DNA from: Neobacillus sp. DY30
GTDB taxonomy: Bacteria; Bacillota; Bacilli; Bacillales; Cytobacillaceae
Direction of reading: 5' to 3'
Length of the DNA: 64,000 bases
Assembly: GCF_030123065.1 (NCBI RefSeq)
Contig: NZ_CP126093.1
Coordinates: 2,732,001 to 2,796,000 of the forward strand
The notes under the pieces were generated by a model. The model had not been told where the DNA came from. It saw nothing but the letters and a program-made list of their open reading frames with translations, and did not search any database. Position 1 is the first letter of the stretch; each line of letters starts with the position of its first letter. Shown here piece by piece: positions 33,745 through 43,043 of this stretch. The position numbers were made by a program, and so were the translations under genes.

Positions 33745-35289
33745 ATGAAATACATTTCTCGTGGATTTAAGAGACATATAAAGAAAGGATTCAAACAAGT
33801 TCCTTCTGATCAGGAGTCTAAACCATTTGCAGAGGTATTTACTTCAATAGATCAGAACATTTCTTTTATAAAAAATACTTTTTCATGTTCAGATGATTTA
33901 ATCATTAAGGAATTTAAGGTGAGAAATAACCGGGGAATCCTTGTCTACCTAAATACGATGAGCGATTCGGAGAAAATTCAAAATAATATTTTAAGTCCGT
34001 TACTAGAAGCAAATGGTGACCAACTCGAAAGTGTACTTAATGCTAAATTTCTAAAATCAGAAAACTTAAACAAAGCGAAAGAAGAACTTTTAAATGGCTC
34101 TTGTATTATCCTCTTCGATAGAGACAACAAATTTTACAGGTTAGAAGTGGCGATCTCCAAAGATCGGGCAGTCGTAGAACCTAATAATGAACAAGTAATA
34201 AAGGGATCTCATGAAGGTTTTGTTGAAAACCTTTTAATCAATCTACATTTAATTCGAAAATCAGTAAGAACTGCAGACTTGGTCATGGAACATGTTTCTG
34301 TGGGTGCGAATATTGAATCCAAACTAACCATGGTATATCTGAAAAATCTTGCAAATCAAGACATAATAAAAGAATTTAAACGCAGGATTGATTATATTTC
34401 TATGGATCATATACCAAGTATTGGATCTCTTCAGGAATTAATAGAAGATTCTACCTGGTCACCTTTTCCACAGATTTTAAGTACAGAAAGAGTAGATCGT
34501 GTAATCGGTCATCTAAATGAAGGTCGAGTAGCGATACTTATGGAAGGCGGTCCTTCTTGTTTACTTATACCAGTCACATTCTTTGCATTTTTTCATTCAC
34601 CTGATGATTATAATTCACGATGGATGATTGGAACGTTTATCCGTTCCATGAGACTTGTGAGCATTGCTATTGCGGTTAATTTACCTGCCATTTACATTGC
34701 GGTCATTGGTTTTCATTTCGAAGTACTGCCGGATGATTTAGTTCTGCCGGTTGTAAGTTCCATCCGTAATATTCCATTTCCCCCATTAATTGAGGCACTT
34801 GTCATGGAGTTAACCATTGAGCTGATCCGTGAGGCAGGGGTAAGGCTGCCAGCGAGAATTGGTCAAACCATTGGTATAGTAGGGGGTCTTGTTATTGGCG
34901 ACGCAGTTGTCCGTGCAGGACTCGTTTCGAATACAATGATTGTAGTTGTCGCAATTACGGCGGTTGCAGCCTACAGCATCCCTTCAACAGAAATGAGCGA
35001 TGCCGTTCGATTTTTGCGCTTTCCCCATATGATTCTTGCTTCAACGTTTGGATTCGTTGGGATTGTTTTTGGATTTATGTTTACATTAGCTCATTTATGC
35101 CGGTTAGAATCATTTGGTACACCCTATTTTGCACCTTGGGCACCATTTCGATTGAAGGATATAAAAGATACTTTTATTCGGCTGCCACTTTGGAAATTTA
35201 ATACGCGTCCGCTCGATTCAAAACCGAAAATGTTGAGAAAGCAATCCTTGTCAAGAGGGTGGAAGACGAATGAAACAAACCGCGAATAA
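33745..35289 (+). CDS. Spore germination receptor subunit A (GerA family)
   Basis: 514 residues. The N-terminal soluble domain (about 1-245) contains FTSIDQNISFIKNTFSCSDDLIIKEF, and the ATP-motif-like DRVIGHLNEGRVAILMEGGPSCLLIPVTFFAFF marks the junction. Four to six membrane helices follow with the conserved LPAIYIAVIGFHFEVLP, PFPPLIEALVMELTIELIREAGVRLP and IGQTIGIVGGLVIGDAVVRAG. It forms the inner-membrane nutrient-gated channel of spores with GerB and GerC. The stop overlaps the gerB start by 20 bp. Expression in the forespore under sigma-G is expected from the family; the promoter is not obvious. Confidence 0.93.
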   Translation: MKYISRGFKRHIKKGFKQVPSDQESKPFAEVFTSIDQNISFIKNTFSCSDDLIIKEFKVRNNRGILVYLNTMSDSEKIQNNILSPLLEANGDQLESVLNAKFLKSENLNKAKEELLNGSCIILFDRDNKFYRLEVAISKDRAVVEPNNEQVIKGSHEGFVENLLINLHLIRKSVRTADLVMEHVSVGANIESKLTMVYLKNLANQDIIKEFKRRIDYISMDHIPSIGSLQELIEDSTWSPFPQILSTERVDRVIGHLNEGRVAILMEGGPSCLLIPVTFFAFFHSPDDYNSRWMIGTFIRSMRLVSIAIAVNLPAIYIAVIGFHFEVLPDDLVLPVVSSIRNIPFPPLIEALVMELTIELIREAGVRLPARIGQTIGIVGGLVIGDAVVRAGLVSNTMIVVVAITAVAAYSIPSTEMSDAVRFLRFPHMILASTFGFVGIVFGFMFTLAHLCRLESFGTPYFAPWAPFRLKDIKDTFIRLPLWKFNTRPLDSKPKMLRKQSLSRGWKTNETNRE

Positions 35290-36370
35290 AATCACAAATA
35301 AACAGCTGGTATTTATGATTATTCAGGCACAAATTGGTGTAGGAATATTATCATTACCACATGATGTAGCATCGATCTCTAAACAGGACGCCTGGATTTC
35401 AACTATCATAGCAGGAGTCATATCACAAGCGGTTGTTTTCGTCTTTTGGGGACTATGCAGAAGATTTCCTGACCTGTCACTGTATCAAATACTTCCAAAA
35501 TTACTAGGGAGAGTGTTCGGGAAGATACTGATTCTCAGTTATTCCTTGTACTTTATGTTAACAGGGAGTTTAGTTCTAGCGAGGTATAGTGACATTATCG
35601 ATAAATGGATTTTGCCTCATACCCCTAATTGGATCACGATGATTTTAATGCTATTAACGTGTATTTACATTGTCAGTGAAGGTTTAACTAGTATTGCAAG
35701 ATTCTATGTACTGGTATCGCCAATTTTGGTGGTATTAGTAGCTTTGATTTCTTATGCAATGAAAGATGCGAACTTACTGTATCTCTTTCCAATAGGGGAT
35801 CATAGCATACCAACGATCTTGAAAGGAACAAAAGAAGCAGCTTTCTCGTTGTTGGGCTTTGAACTTTTTCTCTTTATCCATCCGTATGTTCATTCTTCCG
35901 GAAAAGAAAAGCTCATTGCGATAACGACAGCAAACCTCTTTGTCATAAGCTTTTATACCTTTTTGGTGATCGCTAGTCTTGTCTTTTTCGAACCCAGTGT
36001 GGATATTGGACTGACTCCTGAGCCGTTATTGTATATGATTAAAGCTTATTCGTTTCAGGTTCTCGAAAGGACGGATTTATTTTTCCTATCACTGTGGCTT
36101 GTTATCGTAGCGACTTCCATTGCAAACTGGCTATTATTATCGTCAATGGGGTTAGCCAGTCTAGTTCAAAAAAAACACTATGCCCCATTTCTGCCGATTG
36201 TTGCTGGGATCTATTTAGTTTTGGCTCTTATCCCCGATCAAGGGAAAGACTTTGAACGATTTAATCAGATACTTGGGCCTTCGCACTATATTTTTATTGT
36301 CATTATTCCTGTACTTCTATTTATTCTTTCGTTTATTTTGACAAAAAAAGAAGTGGTGAATAAGGCATGA
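35270..36370 (+). CDS. Spore germination receptor subunit B (AAPER permease, GerB family)
   Basis: 366 residues with about 10 membrane helices, starting NKQLVFMIIQAQIGVGILSLPHDVA, the hallmark of the endospore germination permease family (APC-like fold). This subunit binds the germinant and sets its specificity; the germinant cannot be read from the sequence. Overlaps the A subunit by 20 bp and the C subunit by 4 bp, so the three are translationally coupled. Confidence 0.93.
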   Translation: MKQTANKITNKQLVFMIIQAQIGVGILSLPHDVASISKQDAWISTIIAGVISQAVVFVFWGLCRRFPDLSLYQILPKLLGRVFGKILILSYSLYFMLTGSLVLARYSDIIDKWILPHTPNWITMILMLLTCIYIVSEGLTSIARFYVLVSPILVVLVALISYAMKDANLLYLFPIGDHSIPTILKGTKEAAFSLLGFELFLFIHPYVHSSGKEKLIAITTANLFVISFYTFLVIASLVFFEPSVDIGLTPEPLLYMIKAYSFQVLERTDLFFLSLWLVIVATSIANWLLLSSMGLASLVQKKHYAPFLPIVAGIYLVLALIPDQGKDFERFNQILGPSHYIFIVIIPVLLFILSFILTKKEVVNKA

Positions 36371-37473
36371 AAAACAATAAGATTCTCTTACTCATAATCT
36401 GTTTGTTACTAACTGGCTGTTGGGATCAGCACCTGATGAAAAATGCCGTATTGGTTCAGATTTTAAGTTTTGATTTAACTCCAGAAGAAGAACTTTTATT
36501 AGGGGTATCCATCCCGATTATCGAGGAGTCCTCTGGGGGTCCGCAAGCCATGGTGAAAAGTGAAACATTCTCTGCCACCGGTCATACACCAAGGGACAGC
36601 CGTATGAAAATCGACCGTGAAATTGCTGGAATATTAGATACATCTAAAAATAAACTAATCCTATTCGGCGAACGTATGGCTGGTACTGGGATTTATTCCT
36701 CACTGGATGTCATTTGGAGAGATCCACGTAATTCACTGGGTGCTACACTAGTGGTTGTGGAAGGGGAGGCAGTCGACCTGCTTGGGATTAAACCAAAACA
36801 TGAGACAAACGTAAGCGAATATATACAAGATGCTATTACAAGTGCAGAAGAAAACTCAATCATTCCGAGTCAAACGATCCAGACGCTTGCTTCAGAAATG
36901 ATTGATCCCGGAGAAGATATCGTCCTCCCTTTTCTAACAATGGATAAAAAGAAAAGCGCAGTGGTTGTTGGACTAGCCCTAATGAATGAGAAAAAGTATG
37001 CAGGAAATTTACCGCCACAAGAGTCAACCCTCCTGCTTTTATTGAATAACAAAAAAGGTAAGAACGCACGGTTTACAAAAAAAGTAAATAATGAAAATCA
37101 GGAATTAAATGACTATATTTCCTTTAATATCCAAGATATGAAAAGAAAATTAAAAGTACAAGTTAAAGATAGGGAGATAGCTGTTTCGATAAAGTTAAAT
37201 TTAAAGATAAGCGTTGAAGAGTATCCAAAGGGGGATGTTCCGGAGGACATAGATCGTCTAAATAAGTTATTATCAAAAGAGCTTACAGAAGACGCGAAAA
37301 AGGTTATTAAAAAAATGCAGCAGGCGAATTGTGATGCATTTGGAATTGGAAGGAGACTAATCGCCTTTCACCCCAAAACCTGGGAAGCTCAAGATCAAAA
37401 GGAATACTTTAAAAATATTACATTTAATACAGTAGTCGAAGCTGAAATCATCAAACACGGAATTGTTAGGTAA
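36367..37473 (+). CDS. Spore germination receptor subunit C (Ger(x)C lipoprotein)
   Basis: 368 residues. The lipobox LLLTGCW places the lipid on C18, and GCWDQHLMKNAVLVQILSFDL is the family N-terminus. Later markers are HTPRDSRMKIDREIAGILDTSKNKLILFGERMAG and the C-terminal NCDAFGIGRRLIAFHPKTWEAQD. An outer-face lipoprotein of the receptor complex. Last gene of the ger operon, followed by a terminator. A D subunit gene is absent. Confidence 0.93.
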   Translation: MKNNKILLLIICLLLTGCWDQHLMKNAVLVQILSFDLTPEEELLLGVSIPIIEESSGGPQAMVKSETFSATGHTPRDSRMKIDREIAGILDTSKNKLILFGERMAGTGIYSSLDVIWRDPRNSLGATLVVVEGEAVDLLGIKPKHETNVSEYIQDAITSAEENSIIPSQTIQTLASEMIDPGEDIVLPFLTMDKKKSAVVVGLALMNEKKYAGNLPPQESTLLLLLNNKKGKNARFTKKVNNENQELNDYISFNIQDMKRKLKVQVKDREIAVSIKLNLKISVEEYPKGDVPEDIDRLNKLLSKELTEDAKKVIKKMQQANCDAFGIGRRLIAFHPKTWEAQDQKEYFKNITFNTVVEAEIIKHGIVR

Positions 37474-37484
37474 CGATTTAAATT

Positions 37485-37526
37485 AGAAACCACGAGCATT
37501 AATTAGCTCCGTAGTTTCTTTTTTTA
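37485..37526 (+). terminator. Terminator of the ger operon
   Basis: Imperfect stem AGAAACCACGAGC / GCTCCGTAGTTTCT followed by T7. Confidence 0.7.
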
Positions 37527-37604
37527 AAAAAGACGGAATATTCTTGAATTAAAAGTATATATGTATAGAGAAAGGAACTAACCTAATGAAGGGATGATGT
37601 CTGA

Positions 37605-37979
37605 ATGGATTGGCTATGGCTGGTTGGTCGGGCAGTATTTGGTCTTTATTTTGCTTATTCAGGTCTAAATCATTTCATCCAATTTCAAGGTTTAAAACAG
37701 TATGCTTCCTATAAGGGAGTACCAGCACCAGGATTATCAGTAGTCGTAACGGGATTAATGCTGCTAGCGGGCGGTTTGAGTATCCTTACGGCATACTGGA
37801 TTGAATGGGGACTCTATTTATTAGCAATATTCCTAGTTGTTTCAGCTTTCATGATGCATAATTTTTGGAAAGAAACAGATCAGAATGCAAAAGTAGGAGA
37901 AATGAATCAATTCCTAAAGAATATTGCATTAGCTGCCGCTGTTTTAATGTTACTTTCTATCACAAATTGGACTTGGTAA
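37605..37979 (+). CDS. DoxX-family membrane protein
   Basis: 124 residues with four membrane helices; LVGRAVFGLYFAYSGLNHFIQFQGLKQYASYKGVPAPGLSVVVTGLMLLAGG is typical of the DoxX/YqjF group. Members are linked to redox balance, quinone or thiosulfate metabolism, but no clear activity can be given. Monocistronic, with a strong terminator. Confidence 0.8.
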   Translation: MDWLWLVGRAVFGLYFAYSGLNHFIQFQGLKQYASYKGVPAPGLSVVVTGLMLLAGGLSILTAYWIEWGLYLLAIFLVVSAFMMHNFWKETDQNAKVGEMNQFLKNIALAAAVLMLLSITNWTW

Positions 37980-38016
37980 ATTTTTTTTATACTGTAGTAA
38001 GGAAAAATATTACAAG

Positions 38017-38057
38017 AATAAACCGGTGAGGCAATTTTCCACCGGTTTATTTTTTTA
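38017..38057 (+). terminator. Terminator after doxX-like gene
   Basis: AATAAACCGGTG / CACCGGTTTATT 12-bp stem with T7. Confidence 0.9.
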
Positions 38058-38160
38058 ATATTTAAATAGTATTGTAATTTTAAAACTTTTAGAATATAAT
38101 AATTTTAGTTTTTATTATTGCTATGTTGTATATATAGTTTCACAAAATACATATGATTTA

Positions 38161-38317
38161 CCTTATCAAGAGAGGCAGAGGGACTGGCCCGATGACGCCC
38201 GGCAACCGCTATTTTTAAATAGTATGGTGCCAAATCCTACAGAACAAGTATGTTCTGAAAGATAAGGAAGAGTATAGTAAAAAACCCTCTTCCTATTTTT
38301 CGGAAGAGGGTTTTTTA
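38161..38317 (+). ncRNA. SAM-I (S-box) riboswitch with terminator
   Basis: P1 is CCTTATC (38161-38167) with GATAAGG (38261-38267). The core AGAGGCAGAGGGACTGGCCC, GATGACGCCCGGCAACC, GGTGCCAAATCC and the P4 hairpin AGAACA/TGTTCT are all present in S-box order. The expression platform is the terminator AAAAAACCCTCTTCC / GGAAGAGGGTTTTTT (38279-38316). GGAAGAG next to P1 (38265-38271) can pair with CTCTTCC of the terminator, giving the antiterminator when SAM is low. It controls the downstream import operon. Confidence 0.93.
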
Positions 38318-38456
38318 ATGGAGCGAAACAGCAAAACACGAACATTAAAATAAAATATTTTAAAAATGTTCGATTTTGTATTGCTATATTTGATAATTTT
38401 TAGTAAATTAATAAACAAATAGGAATAAAAACGAAATATATCACAGGGGGAACAAC

Positions 38457-39476
38457 ATGAGAAAACTATTTTCACTTATCGCATTAGCCTTAGTCCTGCT
38501 TGTCGCAGGATGTGGAGCACAAGAATCATCCGGGAAAGATACATCGCCAAGCAAAGAGGATAAGAAGAAAATCGCACTTGTCCTGCCTGAGAAAATCGGT
38601 GTTAACCCATTCTTCCAGCAAATGGATGAAGGGGCGAAACAAGCGGCTGAGGAATTTGGAGTTGAATTAAACACAATCGAATCTACGGATCATTCAGCGA
38701 TCGAAGAAAACCTTCGTGTAGCTGTGGCAGAAGGATATGATTTAATCATTACCTCATCATTTGAATCAGAGGATGCATTGAAGAAGGTAGCAACAGAAAA
38801 TCCAGATCGCCAATTTGCGATTATTGATACAGTGGTAGACCTTCCAAATGTTCAAAGTGTTAATTTCAGAGAACACGAAGCGGCATTCCTACTAGGAGCT
38901 GCAGCAGGTCTTTCTACCAAGACAGATAAAGTCGGTATGGTAGTAGCGATGGATATTCCGTTAATGAAAAAATGGACAGTTGCCTTTGAACAAGGGTTAA
39001 AGGAAACCAATGCAGACGCAGAGTTTCTAGTAAACTATGTTGGAGGATTTACCGATCCTGCAAAAGCTAAAGAATTAGCATTGTTACAAGCTTCTAAAGG
39101 GGCAGACTTTGTGGCAGGGGCTGCTGCAGTAGGCGACCTAGGTGTATTTGAGGCAGCAAAAGAACAAGGCTTCTTTACTTCTGGTCAGGACGTAGACCGT
39201 ACAGAGGTAGATCCAGAGCACGTGGTTCTGTCACAGCTTAAAGGGACAGACGCTGCTGCATATGAAACAGTAAAAGCATTTGCAAATGGCAATTTTAAAT
39301 CAGGTGTTGTCGAGTATGGATTGAAGGAAAAGGGCGTTGGCTTAACATATGTAACACATGAAAGCAAAACTCCTCTTAACAGCTTTGTTGGACAAGAAGT
39401 GATTGACCAAGTAAAAGCTCTTCATGAAGAAATTGTATCTGGAAAAAGAGAAATTAAAAATCCACTGAGCAATTAA
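38457..39476 (+). CDS. BMP-family nucleoside-binding lipoprotein (BmpA/PnrA-like)
   Basis: 339 residues with lipobox LLVAGCG (lipid on C19). The mature part is a PnrA/BMP type I periplasmic-binding fold: IALVLPEKIGVNPFFQQMDEGAKQAAEEFG, YDLIITSSFESEDALKKVA, RQFAIIDTVVDLPNVQSVNFREHEAAFLLGAAAGLSTKTDKVGMV. Characterised relatives bind purine nucleosides. Placed under an S-box, it may take methylthioadenosine, SAM or SAH (inference). GGGGGAAC precedes the ATG. A partial terminator separates it from the ATPase gene, which would allow more binding protein than transporter. Confidence 0.88.
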   Translation: MRKLFSLIALALVLLVAGCGAQESSGKDTSPSKEDKKKIALVLPEKIGVNPFFQQMDEGAKQAAEEFGVELNTIESTDHSAIEENLRVAVAEGYDLIITSSFESEDALKKVATENPDRQFAIIDTVVDLPNVQSVNFREHEAAFLLGAAAGLSTKTDKVGMVVAMDIPLMKKWTVAFEQGLKETNADAEFLVNYVGGFTDPAKAKELALLQASKGADFVAGAAAVGDLGVFEAAKEQGFFTSGQDVDRTEVDPEHVVLSQLKGTDAAAYETVKAFANGNFKSGVVEYGLKEKGVGLTYVTHESKTPLNSFVGQEVIDQVKALHEEIVSGKREIKNPLSN

Positions 39477-39487
39477 TCTGAAAACGT

Positions 39488-39522
39488 AAACCGACTGCAC
39501 CTTGTAGTCGGTTTCGATTTTT
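39488..39522 (+). terminator. Intercistronic partial terminator
   Basis: AAACCGACT / AGTCGGTTT 9-bp stem followed by CGATTTTT, between the binding protein and ATPase genes. Confidence 0.6.
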
Positions 39523-39538
39523 AAAGGGGGGGTAAACC

Positions 39539-41077
39539 ATGACCTACGTGTTAGAAATGAAGGAAATGACCAAAAAGTACGGCGAGTTCCTTGCGAATGA
39601 CAGGATTTCGATACGGCTGAAAAAAGGAGAGGTTTTGGCCATTGTCGGAGAAAATGGTGCCGGCAAAACGACCCTTATGCGGATGCTTTACGGTCTGGAG
39701 CAGCCTACAAGTGGTGAAATCCTACTCAATGGAAAGACAATCAAATTTTCAGGACCGCTTGATGCGATTGAGAACGGAATCGGTATGGTGCATCAGCACT
39801 TTATGTTATTTTCTGATTTTTCGGTAACGGAAAACATTGTTATTGGTCATGAACCGAATCGGAATGGTTTTTTTAATAGAAAAGCTGCGGCCGAAAAAGT
39901 AAAGGAACTAAGCGATCAGTATAAAATCAATGTTAACCCATTGAAAAAAGCAGGGGAATGCTCGATAGGGGAGCAGCAGCGGATTGAAATATTAAAAGTG
40001 TTATATCAGGGTGCCGATATAATCATACTCGACGAACCCACAGCGGTCTTGACACCTCTTGAAGTTGAGGAACTTTTAAAAACCATTGAATTTTTAGCAG
40101 AGCAGGGCAAGAGCATTATTCTCATTACCCATAAGCTTCCAGAAGTAATGAAGGTAGCGGACCAAATTACCGTGCTAAGAAATGGCCGGGTGACAGGAAA
40201 TGTGTTAAAACAACATACCGATGTTGAACAGTTAGCTACCTTGATGGTTGGACGTGAGCTCCAAAAGCTTACACAACGAGTCCAATTGGACGGTGAACCG
40301 CTTTTAGTAGTCGATAACCTTTCCATTGGCGGGAAAGAGGAGAAACCAATCTTGGATGATCTTTCCTTAACCGTACACCGCGGAGAAATTGTCGGAATTG
40401 CCGGAGTATCAGGGAATGGTCAGTCCGAGCTGATCCAGGCAATTACAGGTTTAAGAAAAATCGATAGTGGCAACATTCGCTTAGGAGAGACAACATTAAC
40501 AGGGAAATCTGTTGCAAATCGAAGAAGTGCGGGTCTTGCCCATATTCCTGAAGACCGTTACCTATGGGGAGCGGCGAAGGAAGCTTCGGTCGAAGAAACA
40601 GGGTTAATGGGATATTATCGCAAGAAAAATTACAATCAATCTTCCTTTATTCGTGTCAACGCATTCCGCAAGCTTCTTAAAGGATGGATTGACCGATTCG
40701 AAATTAAAACTCCTTCATTAGATGAAAAATCAGGAAACCTTTCTGGCGGAAACTTGCAAAAACTAATTGTCGCCCGTGAACTAGGATTTGAAACGGATTT
40801 TCTTATTGCTGCAGAACCGACTCGAGGTGTCGATATCGGTGCGATGGAATATATTCATGAAGCAATCATTGAGAAACGAAATAATGGAGATGGAATTCTC
40901 CTGGTATCTTCGGAGTTATCGGAAATACTCGCTTTATCAGACAGAATTGCTGTCATGTATGAAGGGAAAATTGTCGACATTCTCAATCGAAAAGAAGCAA
41001 CGGAAGAGAGATTAAGTGTACTAATGGCAGGAGGAAACAAGAATGAATCTTCAACGAAAACTACAACAACTGCTTAA
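39539..41077 (+). CDS. Nucleoside-type ABC transporter ATPase (tandem ABC domains)
   Basis: 512 residues with two ABC domains. The first has Walker A GENGAGKT (37-44), signature CSIGEQQRIEI and Walker B IIILDEPTAVLTP. The second has GVSGNGQSE in place of a canonical Walker A, signature NLSGGNLQKLIVARE and FLIAAEPTRGVDIGA, so it is catalytically degenerate, as usual in the sugar/nucleoside (YufO/RbsA-like) group. It powers the two permeases downstream. Its end overlaps the next gene by about 35 bp. Confidence 0.92.
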   Translation: MTYVLEMKEMTKKYGEFLANDRISIRLKKGEVLAIVGENGAGKTTLMRMLYGLEQPTSGEILLNGKTIKFSGPLDAIENGIGMVHQHFMLFSDFSVTENIVIGHEPNRNGFFNRKAAAEKVKELSDQYKINVNPLKKAGECSIGEQQRIEILKVLYQGADIIILDEPTAVLTPLEVEELLKTIEFLAEQGKSIILITHKLPEVMKVADQITVLRNGRVTGNVLKQHTDVEQLATLMVGRELQKLTQRVQLDGEPLLVVDNLSIGGKEEKPILDDLSLTVHRGEIVGIAGVSGNGQSELIQAITGLRKIDSGNIRLGETTLTGKSVANRRSAGLAHIPEDRYLWGAAKEASVEETGLMGYYRKKNYNQSSFIRVNAFRKLLKGWIDRFEIKTPSLDEKSGNLSGGNLQKLIVARELGFETDFLIAAEPTRGVDIGAMEYIHEAIIEKRNNGDGILLVSSELSEILALSDRIAVMYEGKIVDILNRKEATEERLSVLMAGGNKNESSTKTTTTA

Positions 41078-42119
41078 ATCGTTGGTACAGCCTCTTACGG
41101 CCGTGTTGATTGGGCTTTTGACAGGTGCTGTTGCGATTAGTTTAGTAGGGGCTTCTGTTTTAGAAACCTATAAGGTCATGTGGGACGGGGCATTTGGTAA
41201 CTTTTACTTTGTTACTGCTACATTTGCGCGCGCCACTCCTATCATTTTGATCGGTTTAGGGTTGGCCATCGCCTTTCGCGCTGGTGTCTTCAATATGGGT
41301 GCAGAAGGGCAAATGGTGTTAGGTGCTGTCAGTGCGGCCCTTGCTGCTTTATATGTTCCTGGATCTGGAATTCTTAAAATACTAGCTGCATTGGCAGCGG
41401 GATTTTTAGCTGGAGGCTTATGGTCACTCCTTGCAGGATGGATGGAGACTAGATTCAAAGTACAATTATTAATATCTACGTTACTGTTAAACTATGTAGC
41501 GGTATTTTTTGCAGGTTATTTAGTTTCGCACCCGTTTCAAGACAAAAGTGGATCGGCTGCATTAGCGCAGACACCAATGATAGATCAGGTTGCATGGCTG
41601 CCTAAATTATTCCCGGGTATGAGTGTTCATGTGGGATTTGTGATTGCCATTGTATTAGCGATTATTCTATTCATTATTCTGCGTTTCACATCAGCGGGGT
41701 ACGAAGTAAGAATGCTTGGTTATAACCCATTTTTTGCTGAGTATGGCGGAATTAACAAAATAAAGGTTCTATTGTACAGTATGTTCTTTAGCGGCGGGAT
41801 CGCAGGACTAGCTGGGACAGTGGAAGTTCTCGGATCACAATACCGCTATGTGGAAGGTTCCCTGACGGTTCCAGGCTATGCATGGACAGGGCTAATGGCA
41901 GCACTTTTAGCAAATTCGAATCCTCTTGGCACGGCGGTAGCGGCAATTCTGCTTGCCGCACTTCAAACAGGTGCAATGGGCATGGAACGCAATACGGAGG
42001 TTCCGCTTGAAATTGCCAGTGTGATTCAGGGTGTGCTCATCCTATTTGTAACAGCTAAAATCACCATGAATTGGTGGAAAGTAAAGAAGAAAGGCGGGGA
42101 CATCCATGGAGCTGCTTGA
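41043..42119 (+). CDS. Nucleoside ABC transporter permease 1
   Basis: 358 residues with about 8-10 helices of the BPD_transp_2 type; FARATPIILIGLGLAIAFRAGVFNMGAEGQMVLGAVSAALAAL is the family signature (YufP-like). Starts inside the ATPase gene and overlaps the second permease by 14 bp, so stoichiometric synthesis is likely. Membrane subunit of the S-box-controlled importer. Confidence 0.92.
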   Translation: MNLQRKLQQLLKSLVQPLTAVLIGLLTGAVAISLVGASVLETYKVMWDGAFGNFYFVTATFARATPIILIGLGLAIAFRAGVFNMGAEGQMVLGAVSAALAALYVPGSGILKILAALAAGFLAGGLWSLLAGWMETRFKVQLLISTLLLNYVAVFFAGYLVSHPFQDKSGSAALAQTPMIDQVAWLPKLFPGMSVHVGFVIAIVLAIILFIILRFTSAGYEVRMLGYNPFFAEYGGINKIKVLLYSMFFSGGIAGLAGTVEVLGSQYRYVEGSLTVPGYAWTGLMAALLANSNPLGTAVAAILLAALQTGAMGMERNTEVPLEIASVIQGVLILFVTAKITMNWWKVKKKGGDIHGAA

Positions 42120-43023
42120 TCTCTCCTTTTTTACATCAGCGATTCGAATGATCAGTCCTATTCTTTTGGCAGCTTTAGGCGGAGCATTATGTGCCCGCGT
42201 TGGAATTTTTAATGTTGGCCTTGAAGGTTTAATTTTAGCAGGTGCTTTTTCTGCCATTGTTGGAAATTATTTTAGCGGTAGTGTGCTTGTGGCCGTTTTA
42301 GCAGGTGCACTGGGTTCCGTACTTGTTTCATTGCTATTCGGTCTGGCAGCGATTCGATTAAAAGCAAACCCGATTGTAGCAGGTATTGCGATTAACTTTT
42401 TAGTGCTCGGTTTGACTACGTTTGGATTGCGAGCCATTTTTGATGTAAAAGGGGCTTTTTATGATAAAAACATGGAAGGACTTCCAAAGGTCGACATTCC
42501 GGTAATTGAAGGGATTCCCGTACTAGGGAAACTTCTTTCGGGACATTCACCACTTGTTTATATTGCCTTTCTAGCGGCCATTGTGTTGTACATTTTCTTT
42601 TACCGTACCGTTACCGGCTTCCGGGTCCTTGCGGTAGGCAAAAATGAAGCAGCAGCCAGAAGTCTTGGCCTAAAGGTTACCCTTTTACAATATGGTGCGA
42701 TTGTTGCGTGTGGAATCCTTTGCGGTTTGGCTGGTGCCCAGCTCTCACTTGGACAAGTAACGATGTTTACAGAGGGCATGACGGCTGGACGGGGCTTTAT
42801 CGCTCTTGTTGCCATGATGTTAGGTCAATCCCATCCAATCGGTATCGTTGGGTCAAGCTTACTATTTGGATTGATGGATGCGCTGAGCATCAGACTTCAG
42901 GGCTTTTCAATGCCAACTCAATTCACAGCGATGCTGCCATATATTATCACCATCTTCGCGATGTTCTTCCTAAAAGACCGCGGAGCAGATTCACAGCTAT
43001 CAGGGCAGCAAAGCTCTAGGTAA
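42106..43023 (+). CDS. Nucleoside ABC transporter permease 2
   Basis: 305 residues, same superfamily; MISPILLAALGGALCARVGIFNVGLEGLILAGAFSAIVGNYFSGS is the YufQ-like signature, with the GRGFIALVAMMLGQSHPIGIVGSSLLFG loop near residue 225-250. It forms a heterodimer with permease 1. It is followed 20 bp later by the molybdo-oxidoreductase gene with a strong AAGGAGG, in the same operon. Confidence 0.92.
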   Translation: MELLDLSFFTSAIRMISPILLAALGGALCARVGIFNVGLEGLILAGAFSAIVGNYFSGSVLVAVLAGALGSVLVSLLFGLAAIRLKANPIVAGIAINFLVLGLTTFGLRAIFDVKGAFYDKNMEGLPKVDIPVIEGIPVLGKLLSGHSPLVYIAFLAAIVLYIFFYRTVTGFRVLAVGKNEAAARSLGLKVTLLQYGAIVACGILCGLAGAQLSLGQVTMFTEGMTAGRGFIALVAMMLGQSHPIGIVGSSLLFGLMDALSIRLQGFSMPTQFTAMLPYIITIFAMFFLKDRGADSQLSGQQSSR

Positions 43024-43043
43024 GGTTAAGGAGGAAAAGGTTC

